DNA of 64,000 bases from Crocinitomicaceae bacterium. GTDB taxonomy: Bacteria > Bacteroidota > Bacteroidia > Flavobacteriales_D > Crocinitomicaceae. The DNA lies in the NCBI GenBank assembly GCA_024643545.1, contig JAHEMR010000004.1:296936-360935 (forward strand). Reading direction: 5' to 3'. Shown here piece after piece: positions 34,611-43,464 of this stretch. The translations under genes and the position numbers were made by a program. Position 1 is the first letter of the stretch. Each line of letters begins with the position of its first letter. The notes under the pieces are model-generated. The model was given only the letters and a program-made list of their open reading frames with translations, did not search any database and had not been told where the DNA came from.

Positions 34611-35258
34611 ATGGCAGAAATCGCAGAAGGCGGTGGCGGTGGCCACGGCAAAGGCAAGAAAAGAGCTAAGAAAAGCTCGACTCGAGTAGACATGACACCC
34701 ATGGTTGACTTGGCTTTCTTACTATTGACGTTTTTCGTCCTTACATCCACATTTAGTAAGCCTAAAATGTTACCGTTGGCTTATCCGGCGAAAGTAGATA
34801 AAACAGAGCAACAGAAAGGTCCTAAAATGAATAACGGTATTACCTTCCTTCTTTCGGAAGACCGTATTTTCTATTACCAAGGTGAATATTACAACAACGA
34901 TCACCGTGCTGACGATGGTTCAGTAACAGAGTTAAAAGAGGTTGATTTTGGTACAGGAGAAAAAGGTATCAGAAAATTGTTAGGAAAGTTAAATAATTAC
35001 GTTTTAGTTAAAAAGCAAGGTCTTGATGAAAAACTAAAACGCAAAGAACTTAACGATAGTACTTACCTGAAAAAGCTAGATAAACTGAGAGTTGATAGAG
35101 AAGCACTGAAAGTACTCATCAAAACAGATAAAGAAGCGTTGTGTAAGAATTTCATTGATCTTGTGGATGAATTAAAAATTGCAGAAATCGGGGTAATCGC
35201 ACCAGTTGATATTACACCAGGAGAGCTGCAGTTGATGAAAGAAAAACTTAAAAATTAA
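34611..35258 (+). CDS. exbD: ExbD/TolR biopolymer transport protein (second copy)
   Basis: 215 residues. Gly/Lys-rich N-terminus (GGGGGHGKGKKRAKKSS), then VDMTPMVDLAFLLLTFFVL with the conserved Asp. The periplasmic region carries a charged coiled segment (LDEKLKRKELNDSTYLKKLDKLRVD) absent from short ExbDs. It sits 6 bases after the first exbD and 5 bases before tonB. The two copies likely form a heteromeric complex around ExbB (inference). Confidence 0.92.
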   Translation: MAEIAEGGGGGHGKGKKRAKKSSTRVDMTPMVDLAFLLLTFFVLTSTFSKPKMLPLAYPAKVDKTEQQKGPKMNNGITFLLSEDRIFYYQGEYYNNDHRADDGSVTELKEVDFGTGEKGIRKLLGKLNNYVLVKKQGLDEKLKRKELNDSTYLKKLDKLRVDREALKVLIKTDKEALCKNFIDLVDELKIAEIGVIAPVDITPGELQLMKEKLKN

Positions 35259-35263
35259 TTCCT

Positions 35264-36130
35264 ATGCAAGTCCTCTATGTCATCGTTGCTTTAGTCACAG
35301 GGTTTTCTCTCCTAGACTATTTAACTGCCCGTAAATGGCAGCAAGTAACATCAAACACGAGAAATGAAGTTGTTTTCGCTCACAGAAATAAAGCCTACGG
35401 TGCCTATGTTCTGAGAAGTAGTTACAACAAACGCATGGTCATGATTATGGCTGGATTGATTCTCTTTGCAGCGTTATCTTTTGGAATTTCAGAACTCATC
35501 AAACGCTTGCCGAAAGAAGAAGTTGAACTTCCTAAAGAAAACAGCAAAAACATCACATTACAACCACCGGCGAAAGAACTTCCTCCGCCAGTAACTCCTC
35601 CTCCACCCCCACCTCCAAAATTGGAGCAAATGACGGCATTTTTACCGCCAGTGATTGAGGATGAAGTGGTGACAGACGTACTCCCAACACAAGCTGAATT
35701 AGAAAACACAAAAGCTGGTGATCAAGACGTCGAAGGTGGTGACGAAGGTTGGGAATTACCAACAGACGAACCTACCGGAGGACCAGCACTGACACAAACA
35801 GTTGTTGAACCTATCGAAACTTGGGTAGAAGTTGAAGCAGAGTTTAACGGTGGATACGAAAAATTGAATGAATTTATCAACGATAACATTCGTCCTCCAG
35901 CGGAAGCAGCAGACCTTGGCGTAAATGGACGCGTAATCGTTCGATTTGTCGTAGAAAAAGATGGAACTGTATCTAACGCCGTTGTTGAAACAAAACTAGA
36001 TGAGTGTCCAGCTTGTGACAAAGAAGCACTTCGTGTTGTAACGAGAATGCCGAAATGGAAAGCAGCATCGAATGCAGGTCGTGAGGTTCGTACCTATGTG
36101 CGACTTCCGATTAAATTCGAATCTCAATAA
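35264..36130 (+). CDS. tonB: TonB-family energy transducer
   Basis: 288 residues. The N-terminal hydrophobic stretch (1-18) is followed by the Bacteroidetes motif FAHRNKAYGAYVLR, then a second helix at about 60-77 (VMIMAGLILFAALSFGI). A Pro-rich linker (ELPPPVTPPPPPPPKLE) precedes the C-terminal TonB domain at about 205-287 (NGRVIVRFVVEKDGTVSNAVV, ALRVVTRMPKWKAASNAGREV). It transmits motor energy to outer-membrane receptors. A terminator follows directly, separating the motor from the downstream PstS-like genes. Confidence 0.93.
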   Translation: MQVLYVIVALVTGFSLLDYLTARKWQQVTSNTRNEVVFAHRNKAYGAYVLRSSYNKRMVMIMAGLILFAALSFGISELIKRLPKEEVELPKENSKNITLQPPAKELPPPVTPPPPPPPKLEQMTAFLPPVIEDEVVTDVLPTQAELENTKAGDQDVEGGDEGWELPTDEPTGGPALTQTVVEPIETWVEVEAEFNGGYEKLNEFINDNIRPPAEAADLGVNGRVIVRFVVEKDGTVSNAVVETKLDECPACDKEALRVVTRMPKWKAASNAGREVRTYVRLPIKFESQ

Positions 36131-36148
36131 CAAAAACCTTTTATGATA

Positions 36149-36184
36149 GATCCCCAATAGAATTTTCGATTGGGGATTTTTTTT
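36149..36184 (+). terminator. Intrinsic terminator after tonB
   Basis: ATCCCCAAT / ATTGGGGAT nine-base stem with a ten-base loop, then seven T. It lies six bases before the ATG of the next gene, so that gene is read either by readthrough or from a promoter inside this region. Confidence 0.88.
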
Positions 36185-36190
36185 GCCAAT

Positions 36191-36406
36191 ATGAAAACAA
36201 ACATCATTCAAAGCATTACCGGTGGACTCGTGGTTGTCGTTGCATTTATTTTTGCCGGCATGCTCGTTTTCAACGATGTATTACCTTACCTAAACGGCTG
36301 GAAAAGAATTACGACAATCATCGTTTTAGTTCTATACGCCAGCTATCGCTTTTCGCGTATTTACAAAGATTTGAAAACAAATAAGCAACAAAACGAACGC
36401 ATATGA
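36191..36406 (+). CDS. Small two-helix membrane protein
   Basis: 71 residues from the ATG at 36191; the upstream TTG start would lie inside the terminator stem. Two membrane helices (GGLVVVVAFIFAGMLVF and ITTIIVLVLYASYRF) and a basic, Gln/Lys-rich tail. No named family, but its fixed place between tonB and the PstS-like gene with a 4-base overlap (ATGA) suggests a role with that lipoprotein. Confidence 0.75.
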   Translation: MKTNIIQSITGGLVVVVAFIFAGMLVFNDVLPYLNGWKRITTIIVLVLYASYRFSRIYKDLKTNKQQNERI

Positions 36407-37323
36407 ATCGACACAATTTATACCTATCTCTTTTTTTAGTAGGATCATTCTTCTCATGCGATTCTCCTCAGAATCCTTTAGCTTATGTGAAAGAAACACA
36501 TGGAAGAGGTAAAGCAATGGTCTATATTGAAGAATCTTTTAAACCGCTTTTTGAGACGTCGATTTCAACCTTTGAAAGTTTAAATCCCAAAGCAGACATC
36601 ACCGCAAAGTATCTTCCGGAAGGAAAAATCATTAAGGCATTTTTTGATGGGCAAGTAAAAACGATAACCATCACTCGTGATTTTACCAAAGCTGAAAAAA
36701 AATACCTCAAAAGTAAAAACGTCGAAGTAAGCAGTGACCGCATTGCCCTAGACGCCGTTGCATTAATTGTTAATCCTGCAAATTCGGATACCACCATTAG
36801 CATACCAAGACTAAGAAAAATACTGACAGATAAAAACAGTGTTTGGCCTAGTTCAAAGCAACCCATTTCGGTGGTATTTGATCAAATGAACTCCGCGAAT
36901 TTCAATTACATCACCGACATGCTTCAAACGGATAAATTATCCAGCAATGTCTTTGCTACAAAATCAAATGAGGAGGTAATCAATTACGTCAAAAACAATA
37001 AGAATGCGATCGGGATTATTGGTTTAAATTGGATTTCCAATCAAGAGGACTTTGAAGTAATGAACTTTCTATCCGGAATACATGTAATGGATGTCAAACT
37101 AACCGAAGAAAGTGAATCGTTCAAGCCAATCAATGGAGTTATTTACACAAGAGAATACCCACTCATTCGCGATGTTTGGATGATCAATAAAGGCAGTCGG
37201 GCTGGATTAAATTCTGGTTTCGTTAACTTTATGATGGGCGAAAAAGGACAAATTATCATTCATAAATCAGAATTAGTACCTGCCAACAACCCGGTTCGAC
37301 TCATTCAAATCAATCCTGAGTAA
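36403..37323 (+). CDS. PstS-like substrate-binding lipoprotein
   Basis: 306 residues. Lipobox FFSCDS. A periplasmic binding protein type 2 fold of the PstS/PBP-like-2 kind is visible: GKAMVYIEESFKPLFETSI, ALDAVALIVNPANSD, the SIPRLRKILTD segment, NNKNAIGIIGLNWIS, and YPLIRDVWMINKG. No permease or ATPase genes (pstCAB) are nearby. It may bind phosphate or another anion and feed the Ton system, or act as a scavenging lipoprotein; substrate unproven. Confidence 0.82.
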   Translation: MNRHNLYLSLFLVGSFFSCDSPQNPLAYVKETHGRGKAMVYIEESFKPLFETSISTFESLNPKADITAKYLPEGKIIKAFFDGQVKTITITRDFTKAEKKYLKSKNVEVSSDRIALDAVALIVNPANSDTTISIPRLRKILTDKNSVWPSSKQPISVVFDQMNSANFNYITDMLQTDKLSSNVFATKSNEEVINYVKNNKNAIGIIGLNWISNQEDFEVMNFLSGIHVMDVKLTEESESFKPINGVIYTREYPLIRDVWMINKGSRAGLNSGFVNFMMGEKGQIIIHKSELVPANNPVRLIQINPE

Positions 37324-37352
37324 TAAATCTATGTCATTTATGACGGCTTTTT

Positions 37353-37383
37353 TTTGTCAAACCATAAAACAAAGCTATTTTTG
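37353..37383 (+). promoter_or_regulatory. Promoter of the TPR gene
   Basis: TTTG at 37353-37356, exactly 19 bases, then TATTTTTG at 37376-37383. This is the best full match in the window to the Bacteroidetes sigma promoter TTTG-N17-23-TAnnTTTG; it gives a leader of about 30 bases. Confidence 0.75.
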
Positions 37384-37418
37384 GCAAGCAAATTGATTAG
37401 CATAAAAAAACAAACGAA

Positions 37419-39023
37419 ATGAAAACCTTATTTTTAATCGGAGCCGCATTCTTAAGCAGTTTAACTTTTGGTCAAACCTTAAAAGATGCCATTTACAAAA
37501 CGGATAACGAACGTTATGCTGATGCAATAAAAGATTTTGCAGCATTGGTGAAAGCAGACCCAATGAATGGTGAAATTTACTTTTACTATGGGGATTGTTA
37601 TTTTGACAAAGGACTTGTTGATTCCGCGAAAATGATGTGGAACAAAAGTTTTGAAGTGGATAAACTTCGTGCGTTACCATTTGTTGCCGCTGGACGAGTA
37701 CTTTGGATTGATGGTAAAAAGCCAGAAGCAAAAGTAGAGTTCGACAAAGCACTTGCTCTAACTAAAAAAGACAAAATAAAACGTGCAGAAGTTATTCGTG
37801 GCATGGCGAAAATTTTCATTAAATCTGACGTGAAAGATTACGATCAAGCATTATTGCTTTTAGAAGAAGCTATTGTTAAAGATCCTAATAATGAAGACAA
37901 CCTTTTGTTAAAAGGTGATGCGCTTTATGCAAAAACACCAGATAATGCAAGTGTAGCGATTAAGTCATACTTGGCTGTTTTGGACATCAATCCAAAATCT
38001 CCACGTGGTGTGGTGCGTGTAGCAAATATTTATCAAGCTGCTCAAAACCAAGAGAAAGCAAATGAAATGTACAAACAGGCAAAACAGATTGACTCCACTT
38101 ACGCACCTGCTTACCGTGCAAATGCAGAGTTGAACATGCGTTTTGGAAAGAAAAAAGCAGCCATTGAGGATTGGCAGAAATACTTGAAGTTGAACAACAA
38201 CTTGGAAGCACGTTACTTGTACACCAACGCGCTATTTAACGCGAAACAATACTGCGAAGCAATTGCGGAAGTGAAAAACTTAAACGCACTGAACTTCTCT
38301 AATTTTTACACAGAACGTATGTTGGCATTCTCTTATTTAGAATGTAGCACTGATAGTTCTTCATTTAAAAATGGATTGGATGCTTCAAACCGATTCTTTG
38401 CGATTGTACCAGCAAACATGATTAGCTACCTAGACTACAAAACGAAAGGAGCGCTTTTAATGAAAATGGGCATGGATTCTTTAGGTCTAATTGAATACGA
38501 GAAAGCAATTGGTGTGAATGAAATCGCTGCGAAAGAATTATCAGGAGAAGTTGCGAGTAAGTACTTCAAAGCAAAAAAATATAACAAGGCAATTGAAGTA
38601 TTCACCATGCGCTCTAAATTGGTAACCTTAAATTCTGCAGAAGAATTTGAACTTGGTAAAGCTTACTACATTGGTCAGAAAAACTATGCATTGGCAGACT
38701 CTGCATTTTCACATGTGAATAAATTATCTCCAAGTTACTTGCCCGGTTATCGCTGGAGAGCTCTTGCAAATATTGGATTAGACGCAAACAACGAGCGTTG
38801 GGCAGCTCAACCTTACTTTGAGAAAATTATTGAATTAGTAAAGATCGAGGAACGCACTTTACCAGCGAATAAAACAATGATGTTGGAAGCTTGTCGCTAC
38901 TTGTGTGATTACTATGCAAAATCAACGGCGAAGGATTTGGCTAAAACAAAATCGTTCTATGAAATCATTTTGCAAATCGATCCAAACGATGCCACAGCGA
39001 AAACAGCGCTAGGAATTAAATAA
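37419..39023 (+). CDS. Secreted tetratricopeptide-repeat protein
   Basis: 534 residues. Signal peptide MKTLFLIGAAFLSSLTFGQ, then TPR units through most of the length: YADAIKDFAALVKADPMNGEIYFYYGDCYF, KDYDQALLLLEEAIVKDPNNEDNLL, PASVAIKSY-like units with LDINPKSPRGVVRVANIY, and a last unit TKSFYEIILQIDPNDATAKTALG. Probably a periplasmic scaffold. Adjacent to the TonB/PstS-like run but with its own promoter and terminator. No catalytic motif seen. Confidence 0.85.
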   Translation: MKTLFLIGAAFLSSLTFGQTLKDAIYKTDNERYADAIKDFAALVKADPMNGEIYFYYGDCYFDKGLVDSAKMMWNKSFEVDKLRALPFVAAGRVLWIDGKKPEAKVEFDKALALTKKDKIKRAEVIRGMAKIFIKSDVKDYDQALLLLEEAIVKDPNNEDNLLLKGDALYAKTPDNASVAIKSYLAVLDINPKSPRGVVRVANIYQAAQNQEKANEMYKQAKQIDSTYAPAYRANAELNMRFGKKKAAIEDWQKYLKLNNNLEARYLYTNALFNAKQYCEAIAEVKNLNALNFSNFYTERMLAFSYLECSTDSSSFKNGLDASNRFFAIVPANMISYLDYKTKGALLMKMGMDSLGLIEYEKAIGVNEIAAKELSGEVASKYFKAKKYNKAIEVFTMRSKLVTLNSAEEFELGKAYYIGQKNYALADSAFSHVNKLSPSYLPGYRWRALANIGLDANNERWAAQPYFEKIIELVKIEERTLPANKTMMLEACRYLCDYYAKSTAKDLAKTKSFYEIILQIDPNDATAKTALGIK

Positions 39024-39036
39024 GAATATTTAAAAC

Positions 39037-39070
39037 AAAAAAAAAGGCGGATTTATCCGCCTTTTTTTTT
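39037..39070 (+). terminator. Intrinsic terminator (bidirectional shape)
   Basis: A-run, GGCGGAT-TT-ATCCGCC stem, nine T. It can serve the TPR gene on the plus strand and, by its A-run, riboflavin synthase on the minus strand. Confidence 0.92.
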
Positions 39071-39103
39071 GTTAGTTCAATATATAGAATTGCTGAAGGT
39101 TTA

Positions 39104-39685
39104 TCAAGCTTTATTCATCAAACGAGCCACGTATTTTCCAATAATATCAAACTCCAAGTTCACCTCATCGCCAACGGCCAGGTTATGGAAGTTTGTGTGC
39201 TCAAATGTATAAGGGATGATGCAAACTGAAAATGCCCCATCCTCAGAATCAACGACTGTTAAACTCGTTCCGTTTATGGTTATAGAGCCTTTTTCTACCG
39301 TAACAAATTCGGATTCGTATTCAAAACGGTAACGCCAACTTCCATCTTCATCGGTGATTGATACACACTTTGCCAATCCATCGACATGACCTTGAACGAT
39401 GTGCCCGTCAAGACGTCCATTAAAGCTCATACAGCGCTCTAAATTGATTTTTGACCCAACTACCCAGCTACCGAGATTCGTTTTCTGCAGAGTCTCATGA
39501 ATCGCTGTGACCACGTGATGGTCCGGACTCAATCCAACAACCGTCAAACAACAACCATTGTGCGCAACACTTTGGTCGATTTTCAATTCATTGCTTATGT
39601 TCGATTGTATGGTAAAATGTACATTTCCCCCATCTTGACGAATTTCCGTCACTAATCCTATTTCTTCTATAATTCCTGTAAACAT
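39104..39685 (-). CDS. ribE: Riboflavin synthase, alpha-type
   Basis: 193 residues from MFTGIIEEIG at 39685, the invariant N-terminus; the longer ORF start at 39724 is rejected because it adds 13 residues and overlaps recJ. Dismutates two 6,7-dimethyl-8-ribityllumazines to riboflavin. The two lumazine-binding half-domains show NGCCLTVVG ... VNLERCMSF-like and LDGHIVQGHVDGLAKC ... NGTSLTVVDSE. It follows recJ on the same strand with a 25-base gap. Confidence 0.95.
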   Translation of the reverse strand: MFTGIIEEIGLVTEIRQDGGNVHFTIQSNISNELKIDQSVAHNGCCLTVVGLSPDHHVVTAIHETLQKTNLGSWVVGSKINLERCMSFNGRLDGHIVQGHVDGLAKCVSITDEDGSWRYRFEYESEFVTVEKGSITINGTSLTVVDSEDGAFSVCIIPYTFEHTNFHNLAVGDEVNLEFDIIGKYVARLMNKA

Positions 39686-39710
39686 CGTCTTCAAATTTAC
39701 GTGAAAATCG

Positions 39711-41432
39711 TCATTCAGAGGCACGGATGTCCTTTATATTGAATTGCATATTCGTTTTTCCATTGAATTCATTTGTTTCAAGGGTATACGCCATTTCGAA
39801 GGGCATGCCTTTTAAGGTGAATTCTTCCTTCTCCGCCAAATTAAATCCTATGGCATCAAACGCCAATTTGGAATCCGCTTGTGCAACGCGTAATTTCAAG
39901 TGTTTTTCTTTCAAAATGCGTGAATCGGTTGCATACAATTCCTTTGTGCAAAAAACAGGCTTCATGTTTCCGGGTCCAAAAGGCTCGAACGCGTCGATGA
40001 TTTTTTTAATGCGCGGTAATTTACCGTTCCACACGGTTTGAATATCGTTCAGATCAATATTTATATCAACGTGTTGAAGCGCTTCCAATGAGGTGCCATT
40101 CAAGCGTTGTTTGACCTCCTGATCAAATGCTAAACGAAAAGCATGTAAATTCTCTTTCGGCATGGTTAATCCCGCTGCATAATGGTGACCGCCAAACTGC
40201 GTCAGGTGTTTTTTGCAGGACTCCAGCACTTCGTAAAGGTTGATGGATCCCACACTTCTGGCAGAACCGGTAAGTAATCCATTTGATTCGGTTAAGACAA
40301 TGGTTGGACGGTAATGTGATTCAATAATACGAGAAGCAACAATTCCCACAACACCTTTGTGCCAATTTTCCTGAAAAACGATGTTTGTACTTTGATTGGG
40401 ATGTTCCTTATCTCTTGCTATTTGCAGAAGCGCCTCTTCCGTAATAGATTGATCAATGGTACGTCTCAAGGTATTATCATCATGAATTTCCTGTGCCAAC
40501 TGTTTTATTTCTTGTTCATTAGCTGACAACATCCAATCGACTGCCGTTTTACCACTGCGGATTCTTCCTGCTGCATTTACCCTAGGGGCTATGACAAAAA
40601 CGACATCGGTCAAACTTAGTGGGAACTTTTTTCCCGCTAGCGTCAATAATTCTTCAAATGCCCTTCTTGGATATTGATTCAATCGAATGAGTCCATGGTA
40701 ACAAAGAATCCGATTTTCACCAGTCACATCAACGATATCTGCACCAATACTCAAGGCCAATAAATCTAAACTTTCGAAAAGCGAATCAAATGAAGTGCCA
40801 TGATCGATATGAAGTGCCTGCATTAATTTAAATCCAACACCACATCCGGACAATTCTTTAAAAGGATAGCCACAATCTAAACGTTTTGGGTCCAACACGA
40901 GTGCCGCTGGCAAAATTTCTCCAGGCTGATGGTGGTCACAGATGATGAAATCAATTCCCCGTTTTTTTGCCTCTTCTACTAAATGATTCGACTTTATTCC
41001 GCAATCCAGAGTGATAATCAGGGTGCATTTCTCAGAAATTGCGTAGTCAATACCTTGCTGACTTAATCCATATCCTTCTTTGTATCGATCAGGAATATAA
41101 TAATGTACATTCGGATGGAATTTTATTAATTGTTCATACATAAGAGCAACGGCAGTGGTACCGTCTACATCGTAATCGCCAAATAGAAGAATTCCTTCCT
41201 GTTTTTTTATCGCTTGATTGATGCGATTTACTGCTGCATCCATATCCTTCATCAGGAATGGATCATGAAGTTCATCGATACTCGGACGAAAAAACGCACG
41301 TGCTGCGGCCTCGGTTTCTAGTCCACGCTGGACCAATAACCTCCCCACAAATAATTCAACGTTTAATTTTTCCGCTAAAATTTGAACTTTTTCCTCATCA
41401 ACCTTTGGTTGAAACACCCATTTTTTTTCCAT
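39711..41432 (-). CDS. recJ: Single-stranded-DNA-specific exonuclease RecJ
   Basis: 573 residues. 5'-3' exonuclease acting in recombination and mismatch repair. The DHH-family motifs are intact: LFGDYDVDGTTAVALMYEQL, IITLDCGIKSN, FIICDHHQPG, RVNAAGRI and the DHHA1 motif QFGGHHYAAGLTM; a C-terminal OB domain follows (LRVAQADSKLAFDAIGF). Length matches the family. Confidence 0.96.
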   Translation of the reverse strand: MEKKWVFQPKVDEEKVQILAEKLNVELFVGRLLVQRGLETEAAARAFFRPSIDELHDPFLMKDMDAAVNRINQAIKKQEGILLFGDYDVDGTTAVALMYEQLIKFHPNVHYYIPDRYKEGYGLSQQGIDYAISEKCTLIITLDCGIKSNHLVEEAKKRGIDFIICDHHQPGEILPAALVLDPKRLDCGYPFKELSGCGVGFKLMQALHIDHGTSFDSLFESLDLLALSIGADIVDVTGENRILCYHGLIRLNQYPRRAFEELLTLAGKKFPLSLTDVVFVIAPRVNAAGRIRSGKTAVDWMLSANEQEIKQLAQEIHDDNTLRRTIDQSITEEALLQIARDKEHPNQSTNIVFQENWHKGVVGIVASRIIESHYRPTIVLTESNGLLTGSARSVGSINLYEVLESCKKHLTQFGGHHYAAGLTMPKENLHAFRLAFDQEVKQRLNGTSLEALQHVDINIDLNDIQTVWNGKLPRIKKIIDAFEPFGPGNMKPVFCTKELYATDSRILKEKHLKLRVAQADSKLAFDAIGFNLAEKEEFTLKGMPFEMAYTLETNEFNGKTNMQFNIKDIRASE

Positions 41433-41487
41433 CTCACTTGTTCTTTACTTTAAGTTAAGCATATTTTTTGAGATGAAGAAACTGGGA

Positions 41488-42906
41488 CTAATCGACGTAA
41501 CTTAATTTCAACATATTGGTTGCGCCAAGATCCTCTAATGGAATCGAAGCGATATTAATGACCAAATCACCTAAATTCAGGTACCCTTCCGACTTCATGA
41601 AATATTTAATGTCTGCGATGGTATGATCTGTTGAAATGAGTTTATCATAGTAGAATGCTCTTACGCCCCACAACAAGTTTAATTGGGTCAAAATGTTTCG
41701 ATTACTCGTGAACACATAAATTTGACTGTTAGGACGTTGAGAAGCAATTTTATAGGCCGTATATCCAGAGAATGACATCGTAATGATGGCATCTGCTTCG
41801 ACGCGTTGGGACAAACGACAAGCATTAAAACAAATGGAATCAGAAATAAACCGCTCGCTATTTTTCCTTGGCAATTCTTCCTTATTATACATTGCGCTGT
41901 GCTTCTCCATTTCCTTAATGATGTTTGACATCGTTTGAATCACTTGAACAGGATAGTTTCCTACAGAAGTTTCTCCAGAGAGCATCACAGCATCCGCGCC
42001 ATCGAGCACGGCGTTCGCAACATCATTGACTTCCGCACGACTAGGAGTTAAATTCGAAATCATTGACTCCATCATTTGCGTCGCAACAATGACCGGCTTC
42101 GCAGATGATATACACTTAGAAATCAACATTTTCTGAATCGAAGGGACCGTTTGATACGGAACTTCCACACCCAAATCTCCACGAGCCACCATTAATCCAT
42201 CACTTTCCGCAATAATTGCATCTATATTTTCAAGTGCTTCTGGTTTTTCAATTTTGGCAATCACCTTTGCGTGGTGATTTTTCGCTGCAATTCTGGCTTT
42301 TAGGTCGATAATGTCCTCCTGAGAACGAACAAAAGATAAGCCAATCCAATCAACGTGATGGTTCAATGCAAATTCTAAATCGGCGATATCTTTTTCCGTT
42401 AGTGACGGCATAGAGATTTTCGTGTTCGGGAAGTTTACTCCTTTTTTGGAAGAAAGTATGCCACCTTGAATAATTTCACAACGAATAGTAGAATGTCCAT
42501 CGGTTTCACGTACTTCTAAAACAATTTTTCCATCGTCTAATAGTATGCGCTCTCCCGCTTTAACTTCTTTTGGAAGCAAGGTATAATTGATTGAAAATCG
42601 TTCTTTGTTTCCAACAACCTTATCAACTACCAATAAAATTTCTGCACCATTTTCCAATGGGACACCGTTGTTTTCCATTTCATTGGTACGGATTTTAGGT
42701 CCCTGTAAATCGGCAAGAATGGCTACGTTAAGTCCAAGTTCTTCATTCAAGGAACGAATTAACTCAACGGCACCAGCATGATCTTCATATGAGCCATGGG
42801 AGAAATTCAAACGACACACATTTAATCCTTCTAACATCATGTTTTTCAACACTTCTCTTTTCAAAGAAGCTGGTCCAAGTGTTGCTACTATTTTTGTTTT
42901 TTTCAT
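41488..42906 (-). CDS. pyk: Pyruvate kinase
   Basis: 472 residues, glycolytic phosphoenolpyruvate to pyruvate with ATP formation. KTKIVATLGPAS at the start, RLNFSHGSYEDH, KIENPEAL-type segment AKIEKPEALENIDAII, MVARGDLGVEVPYQ, QMMESMI and SRAEVNDVANAVLDGADAVM, with SGETSVGNYPV for the active site; the C-terminal allosteric-type domain ends in a hydrophobic strand. It lies 5 bases downstream of the IPExxxVDY gene, a pairing common in Bacteroidetes. Confidence 0.97.
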   Translation of the reverse strand: MKKTKIVATLGPASLKREVLKNMMLEGLNVCRLNFSHGSYEDHAGAVELIRSLNEELGLNVAILADLQGPKIRTNEMENNGVPLENGAEILLVVDKVVGNKERFSINYTLLPKEVKAGERILLDDGKIVLEVRETDGHSTIRCEIIQGGILSSKKGVNFPNTKISMPSLTEKDIADLEFALNHHVDWIGLSFVRSQEDIIDLKARIAAKNHHAKVIAKIEKPEALENIDAIIAESDGLMVARGDLGVEVPYQTVPSIQKMLISKCISSAKPVIVATQMMESMISNLTPSRAEVNDVANAVLDGADAVMLSGETSVGNYPVQVIQTMSNIIKEMEKHSAMYNKEELPRKNSERFISDSICFNACRLSQRVEADAIITMSFSGYTAYKIASQRPNSQIYVFTSNRNILTQLNLLWGVRAFYYDKLISTDHTIADIKYFMKSEGYLNLGDLVINIASIPLEDLGATNMLKLSYVD

Positions 42907-42911
42907 TTTTA

Positions 42912-43340
42912 TTAACTCGTTAAATATGCTATCATGTCAAAATCATCTGTTGGAAAATCGAACACTGCGACTATTCCATTAATCTTTCTTAATTTTTCGA
43001 GTAGGATTCCCTTTTCGAACGAGTAATTCTCCCTTACAACGAAGAAATAATCAATCATGGGATGTTCCACTTGAAAGGCACCTTGTTCTTGTTTGTTTTT
43101 TATTAAATAAAAACGTGATAAACACTCCTCATCAAAGTAAGAAAAATAGCGAAACGGCACAAGTTCTTTGGCCTTGTTTGGTCTTATTTCAAATGCGTCA
43201 TTTGCCTTTGTTAAGTTTAAATCTAAACACTGATTTAATTCCCAAGCCAAGCGGTAATCTGCAAAGGCAGATGAAACACCAAAAACGTCTAAGGTGCATT
43301 CATCTTCAATTACCAATTCATATTTTTTGACCTTTGCCAT
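42912..43340 (-). CDS. IPExxxVDY family protein
   Basis: 142 residues from MAKVKKYEL at 43340, preceded by GAAGGAGAA, a good ribosome-binding site that decides this start over the one at 43385. The family, named for its motif, is restricted to Bacteroidetes; here the motif reads VEHPMIDYFFVV. Function is unknown. Coupled to pyruvate kinase by a 5-base gap, suggesting regulation or assembly of that enzyme (inference). Confidence 0.85.
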   Translation of the reverse strand: MAKVKKYELVIEDECTLDVFGVSSAFADYRLAWELNQCLDLNLTKANDAFEIRPNKAKELVPFRYFSYFDEECLSRFYLIKNKQEQGAFQVEHPMIDYFFVVRENYSFEKGILLEKLRKINGIVAVFDFPTDDFDMIAYLTS

Positions 43341-43437
43341 TTCTCCTTCAAAATTAGGCATTCTACTTGAATGAGAAATACACAATCGCTTGTCAATTGA
43401 TCGAATTAAACAAAAGATTATCGCATCAAATTTTAAT

Positions 43438-43445
43438 TACTTTTG
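43438..43445 (+). promoter_or_regulatory. -7 box for the barrel gene at 43465
   Basis: TACTTTTG, exact TAnnTTTG, 19 bases before the ATG; no clear -33 element. Confidence 0.4.
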
Positions 43446-43464
43446 TTTAGTTAACAAAACTTAA

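Noticed and set aside
37324..37358. Terminator after the PstS-like gene (GTCA-TTTA-TGAC followed by T8)
   Set aside because: Only four to five base pairs; the T-run is better explained as part of the -33 region of the next promoter, though weak termination is possible.
39685..39724. Longer riboflavin synthase start at 39724
   Set aside because: Adds 13 residues before the invariant MFTGIIEE N-terminus and overlaps recJ.
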